A stretch of 64,000 nucleotides of DNA. It comes from Pseudomonas citrullilanati. GTDB taxonomy: Bacteria > Pseudomonadota > Gammaproteobacteria > Pseudomonadales > Pseudomonadaceae. The position numbers were made by a program, and so were the translations under genes. Shown here piece after piece: positions 58,761-64,000 of this stretch. The stretch's first letter is position 1. Every line of letters begins with the position of its first letter. The stretch covers positions 124,001-188,000 of the forward strand of contig NZ_JAUQOP010000005.1 in assembly GCF_030580855.1 (NCBI RefSeq), in the 5' to 3' direction. Below the pieces are notes generated by a model, which made no database searches, was not told the DNA's origin, and worked only from the letters and a program-made list of their open reading frames with translations.

Positions 58761-58773
58761 GGAGACCCTTGCA

Positions 58774-60476
<1,703 letters not shown>

Positions 60477-60477
60477 T

Positions 60478-61245
60478 ATGTGGTGGCCAGGGACTCTGAT
60501 TGGAGCCGGGGCGGGCTATGCCATAGCCAGCATCCCGGGGGCCATGCTCGGCGCGTTGCTGGGGCAAGCGCTGGATCGGCGCCTGAACCTGCACGACTGG
60601 GCGCAGGTACGTGAGCGCCTCGGCGGTCGTCCGGCGCTGCGCAATGATGAGCTGTTGTTCGTCCTGCTGGGGCGCCTGGCGAAAAGCGATGGGCGTGTGG
60701 TCGATGGCCATATCCAGCAGGCGCGCCAGGAAATGCGGGCGCTGGACCTGAGTGAGCCGGCGCAGCGACGGGCCATCGCGGCCTTCAACCGTGGCAAGTC
60801 GGAAAACGTCCACTTGCGTGGCTACCTGCGTCGCCTGGCCGTCCAGCCCCATGCGGCGGAGGGTCTGTTACGCGCGTGCTGGCGGATGGTCTGGGCCGAT
60901 GGTCGGGCCGGCGACAACGAGCGTGAGCTGATCGACCGTTGGGGCAAGTGGCTGGGTTGGACGCCGCAGCAGGTCAAGGCGCTGGCGGCGGACTACGAAC
61001 CGCAGAAACTGTCGTTGCCCAGCAGCGGCGTGACCTATCAGGAGGCGCTACGGCTGCTGGGGGTCTCGGCCACCAGCGAGCCGTCGCAGATCAAGCGGGC
61101 CTACCGGCGCTTGCTCAGCCGCCACCATCCGGACAAGGTCGCCGGCAGCGGGGCCACGCCGTTGCAGGTGCGTGAAGCCACCGACAAGACCCGGGAGCTG
61201 CACAACGCTTATCGGCTGATTCGGGAACGGCGGGATTTCCGCTAG
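60478..61245 (+). CDS. DjlA-like co-chaperone (TerB and J domains)
   Basis: The 255-residue protein has an N-terminal hydrophobic segment (LIGAGAGYAIASIPGAMLGALLG), a TerB-like helical domain (LLFVLLGRLAKSDGRVVDGH), and a C-terminal J domain with the DnaK-activating SRHHPDKVAGSG (HPD). DjlA proteins are membrane-anchored DnaK partners. One base separates it from murU, so it is likely cotranscribed. Confidence 0.9.
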   Translation: MWWPGTLIGAGAGYAIASIPGAMLGALLGQALDRRLNLHDWAQVRERLGGRPALRNDELLFVLLGRLAKSDGRVVDGHIQQARQEMRALDLSEPAQRRAIAAFNRGKSENVHLRGYLRRLAVQPHAAEGLLRACWRMVWADGRAGDNERELIDRWGKWLGWTPQQVKALAADYEPQKLSLPSSGVTYQEALRLLGVSATSEPSQIKRAYRRLLSRHHPDKVAGSGATPLQVREATDKTRELHNAYRLIRERRDFR

Positions 61246-61250
61246 AAACC

Positions 61251-61283
61251 GTCGTGGCGAAGGAATCAACCCCTTGCCACGAC
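61251..61283. terminator. Hairpin between convergent genes
   Basis: GTCGTGGC/GCCACGAC stem, with a smaller AAGG/CCTT stem inside, lies between the DjlA-like gene and the DUF3530 gene that face each other. No long T-run is present on either strand, so termination may be inefficient. Confidence 0.6.
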
Positions 61284-61310
61284 AGTGCTGCACGTGAGCA
61301 GGCGTGCGCC

Positions 61311-62300
61311 TTACTCCCCCGCCTTCTGCGGATTCAACCAGCCCCGGACCCGACGAAACAATTGCTCCTGGTCCGCCGCCAGATTGGGCAGGGCCTTGAG
61401 GGCGACTTGGCTGAAGGTCGAGTCCTTCAAGCGTTTGCTCGCTTGCAAGCGCTCCAGCGCCGCGTTGCGGTCCAGCGGCTTGTCCATGTAGAAAAGGTCG
61501 GCGGTCGCCAGTTTCAGGGTCGGTGTCAGTTCGGCCAGGCCAGGCTTGGCGGCGGGCGGGACCTGGGCTGCCACCATCACGAAGCGTTCGACTTGCGGCG
61601 GTTGCCGTTCATTCAGGTAGCGCGCGGCCCAATAGGCCCCGGTACCATGGCCCAGCAGCACGATGTGGCGCGCACTCTGCTGTTCGGCGAAGGCCAGGGC
61701 CGCGTCGATGCGGGCGAAGATGCGCTCGGCATCGGCCTTGGCGTGTTCTTCACCGGTTTCGGCGACTACCGGATCCACCGCGTCGGCTTCGCCCCCGGCC
61801 ACTTGTTCGATCGGCGCCGCCGTGGTGGCATCCGGTGCCGCGGCGGCGGTGTCGGCCGGTTTGGTTTCCGGGGGTGTTTCCACCCGCGGCGCGATCACGT
61901 CGCTTTGCAGGTCGGGGAGAGTGATACTCAGGCTGCTCCACGCCACATCCGGGAGTTTTTTGCGCAGTGGGCCGATGACGTGCGGCCAGTCAGCCGTTTC
62001 GCCAGCGCCGGGGACCAGGATGACCGCGCCTTTCGGGTCGCTGCTGTTGGCCGGTTTCCAGAGGGCCAGGAAAGTGTCGCCGCCGGTTTGCAGCGACTGT
62101 TGCTCCTGGGCAGGCACTGTTCGTTCCAGGGCTGTGGCGTCTTCCTGGCTGCGCTCGAGCAGCGGCTGGCGCTCGACGGGCTTTTCGGCCGGTTGCTCCG
62201 CAGCGGCGGGAGCCGGTTCGCTGGCCTGTGCAGAAAAGGACCCCGGCAGGATCAGCGACAGGCACAATGCTGGCAAGGCCAGGCGGTAAACAGAGGGCAT
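61311..62300 (-). CDS. DUF3530-family protein, alpha/beta-hydrolase-like, secreted
   Basis: The 329-residue product has a signal peptide (YRLALPALCLSLILPGSFSA), a low-complexity Ala/Pro/Glu linker, a hydrolase-like core (GAVILVPGAGETADWPHVI), and a second linker rich in Ala/Thr/Pro. The expected nucleophile elbow reads LLGHGTGAYWAARY, with glycine where GxSxG enzymes have serine, so catalysis by a classical triad is doubtful. I chose ATG 62300 because GGA precedes it; ATG 62312 is also possible. Confidence 0.85.
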   Translation of the reverse strand: MPSVYRLALPALCLSLILPGSFSAQASEPAPAAAEQPAEKPVERQPLLERSQEDATALERTVPAQEQQSLQTGGDTFLALWKPANSSDPKGAVILVPGAGETADWPHVIGPLRKKLPDVAWSSLSITLPDLQSDVIAPRVETPPETKPADTAAAAPDATTAAPIEQVAGGEADAVDPVVAETGEEHAKADAERIFARIDAALAFAEQQSARHIVLLGHGTGAYWAARYLNERQPPQVERFVMVAAQVPPAAKPGLAELTPTLKLATADLFYMDKPLDRNAALERLQASKRLKDSTFSQVALKALPNLAADQEQLFRRVRGWLNPQKAGE

Positions 62301-62374
62301 CGGATATTCCATGACCAGAAGTGGTTCCGGCAGCCTAATGGGTTGGTCAGTATTTGTCAGTGCATGAGACTTCG

Positions 62375-64000
62375 ATGATGCGTTTTTGCTGCCTGTGGGT
62401 TATCGGCTGTTTGTGGCTTCCCTTGATGGCGTGGGCCGCGCCCGCGCCACCGACGAACGGGGTCCAGCTCAGCGAGCAACAGCGCCAGTGGCTGGCGCAG
62501 CACCCGCAATTGCGGGTCGGCCTGGTATTGCAGGCCCCCTATGCGCAATATGACCGGCGCCTGCAACGCTTGTCCGGCACGAACGTCGAGCTGATGCAGT
62601 GGCTGGGCAAGGCGTTGAATGTGGAGCTGAGCTGGCGCAACTTCCAGGACACCGCCCAGTTGGAAGCGGCGCTGCGGGACGGCGAGGTGGATGTCGCGCC
62701 GGGCCTCACCCAGTCGCCGAGCGGGCTTCGGCTCTGGCAGTTTTCCGATTCCTATATGCGCGTGCCGCAATTGATCGTCGGCGAGCAGAAAGGCGCCGAG
62801 GGCGTGGAGCTGGAAAAACTCGATCCCCAGGTTCGCGTGGCCGTGCGCATGCCCAGCGCCACCGCGGATTACCTGCGCAACACCTATCCGATGCTGAACC
62901 TGCAAGGTGTGCCGATGGAGCGCGAGGCCCTGCAGTTGCTGCTCAGCCAGCAGGCCCGCTACGCCGTGGTCGACGAGGCGCAGTTGGGGAGGCTGATGGT
63001 CGAGCCGGAGTTCGCCGGCTTGGTGGTGGTCGGCGACATCGGCCTGCCGCAGCTCTTGCGGGTGGCCACGCGCCGGGACTGGCCGGAACTGGCCGAGCTC
63101 ATCGACAGCGGCTTGCAAGCGATTCCGGCCAAGGAGCTGGAGCAACTGCACAGTCGCTGGCTCAAGCCCAAGTACCCACGCCTGACCGAGACCCCGGGCT
63201 TCTGGCAAAACCTCACCCTGCTGATGCTGGCCCTGGCATTGAGCTGCATCGCCATTGTCTTCTGGCAACGTCGCCAGCAGCGTGCATTGGAGCGTCGCCT
63301 GCGGGCCGCGCGCGAGGACATCGCCCAGCGAGCCGCCAGCGAGGAAGCCTTGCGCCTGACGCAGTTTTCCATTGACCAGAGCACGGTGGGCATCCTCTGG
63401 GTCAATTGGGATAGCCACGTGCGCTATGCCAACCGTGCCGCCGAAACCATGCTCGGCTATGCCCCTGGCGCCATCATCGACCGGCCCCTGATCGACTTCG
63501 AGCCGGGCCTGCACATGGATCGCTGGCTGAACCTGTGGAAGCGCGCCCGCGCCAGCGAGGGCGAGCCGCTGAGTTTCGAGACCGAATGCGTGCGAGCCGA
63601 TGGCAGCATCCTGCCGGCCGACGTGTCCTTGAGCTTCCTGCGTTTTCGCGATGCCGAATACCTGGTGGTCTACCTCAACGACGTGACCGAGCGTCGACGT
63701 GCACTGGCGGCCCTGCGCGAAAGCGAGGCGCGCTTGCAGGGCATCGCCGCCAACGTGCCGGGCCTGGTGTTTCGCCTGGAGCGGGCCCCGGGGAGCGGCC
63801 AGATCGATTTTGCCTACATCAGCGAAGGCAGCGAGAGCCTGGTGGGGTATTCCCCCGCGACCCTCGCCCGCAGCGATACCGGGCTGCGCAGCCTGGTGCA
63901 TCCGCAGGACAAGGCCAGTTACCACCGCACCCAGGACCAGGCGCTGGACAGCGACAGTGATTGGTCGTGGCAGGGTCGCATCCTGACCCGCGAAGGCCAG
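62375..64000 (+). CDS. AgtS-like sensor kinase, N-terminal 542 codons (cut by right edge)
   Basis: The frame has no stop before the window ends. Visible order: signal peptide (FCCLWVIGCLWLPLMAWA), a periplasmic family-3 solute-binding domain (~30-255), a membrane segment (LTLLMLALALSCIAIVFW), then PAS domains (FSIDQSTVGILWVNWDSHVR and GIAANVPGLVFRLERAPGSG). The kinase part would lie outside. In P. aeruginosa the gene at this position (after amgK-murU-djlA-like-DUF3530) is, from memory, PA0600, agtS, partner of AgtR in GABA and 5-aminovalerate uptake and sensing of cell-wall fragments. No clear ribosome site fixes the start; ATG 62378 is an alternative. Confidence 0.85.
   Translation, partial: MMRFCCLWVIGCLWLPLMAWAAPAPPTNGVQLSEQQRQWLAQHPQLRVGLVLQAPYAQYDRRLQRLSGTNVELMQWLGKALNVELSWRNFQDTAQLEAALRDGEVDVAPGLTQSPSGLRLWQFSDSYMRVPQLIVGEQKGAEGVELEKLDPQVRVAVRMPSATADYLRNTYPMLNLQGVPMEREALQLLLSQQARYAVVDEAQLGRLMVEPEFAGLVVVGDIGLPQLLRVATRRDWPELAELIDSGLQAIPAKELEQLHSRWLKPKYPRLTETPGFWQNLTLLMLALALSCIAIVFWQRRQQRALERRLRAAREDIAQRAASEEALRLTQFSIDQSTVGILWVNWDSHVRYANRAAETMLGYAPGAIIDRPLIDFEPGLHMDRWLNLWKRARASEGEPLSFETECVRADGSILPADVSLSFLRFRDAEYLVVYLNDVTERRRALAALRESEARLQGIAANVPGLVFRLERAPGSGQIDFAYISEGSESLVGYSPATLARSDTGLRSLVHPQDKASYHRTQDQALDSDSDWSWQGRILTREGQ

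Overview
The window is GC-rich, densely coded chromosome from a pseudomonad, most likely of the Pseudomonas fluorescens group. The evidence for this is the gene content and order (bioBFHCD followed by three fadE-type genes; rpsU-dnaG-rpoD next to an rmcA homologue; lptD-surA-pdxA-ksgA-apaG-apaH; amgK-murU), an RsmY-type small RNA behind a perfect GacA box, a pqqFABCDE-peptidase cluster, davBA lysine catabolism genes, and many copies of the GGGAGCGAGC...GCTCGC REP element typical of this group. The assignment comes from remembered gene families and synteny; no database search was possible. There is no prophage, insertion sequence, CRISPR array or other obvious island: this is core genome.

Layout. 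1-6264: end of a GcvR-like ACT protein, RarD permease, SrkA kinase, a Tat-exported PhoX-type phosphatase, a ModE-like molybdate regulator and ComF. 6228-10958: a BirA-type operator and promoter, then the biotin genes bioB, bioF, bioH, bioC and bioD, the last four overlapping. 11066-18886: a 98-residue protein that looks like the two ends of a flagellar rod protein joined together, then three paralogous ~600-residue acyl-CoA dehydrogenases with a membrane diguanylate cyclase between the first and second; the first dehydrogenase has a PsrA-type operator. 18900-19369: GacA box, RsmY-like RNA and a small YqaE/PMP3 membrane protein. 19494-27339 (minus strand): pqqF, pqqA, pqqB, pqqC, pqqD, pqqE and a prolyl-oligopeptidase-like gene, with a terminator-like hairpin after pqqA and a REP pair between pqqB and pqqC. 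27388-30614 (minus): davA, davB and an Lrp-type regulator. 30650-41693 (minus): an unrecognised membrane protein with a large soluble region, a tRNA with a CAU anticodon, an RmcA-like c-di-GMP enzyme, rpoD, dnaG and rpsU.

41893-64000: tsaD, plsY, folB, folK, cca; the stress-linked trio spoVR-yeaH-prkA; glpE-apaH-apaG-rsmA-pdxA-surA-lptD read leftwards in a tightly packed run; divergently, amgK-murU (cell-wall sugar recycling) and a DjlA-like co-chaperone; a DUF3530 protein; and the first 542 codons of an AgtS-like sensor cut by the right edge.

The most interesting non-textbook items are the BirA operator, which shares its bases with the -35 box of bioB and with the first codons of comF; the miniature rod-like protein after bioD; the PsrA and CRP-like sites in the fatty-acid region; the attenuator-like hairpin after pqqA and the REP pair inside the pqq cluster; and the unrecognised membrane protein at 30650-33130. 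I found no system that I can call wholly undescribed.
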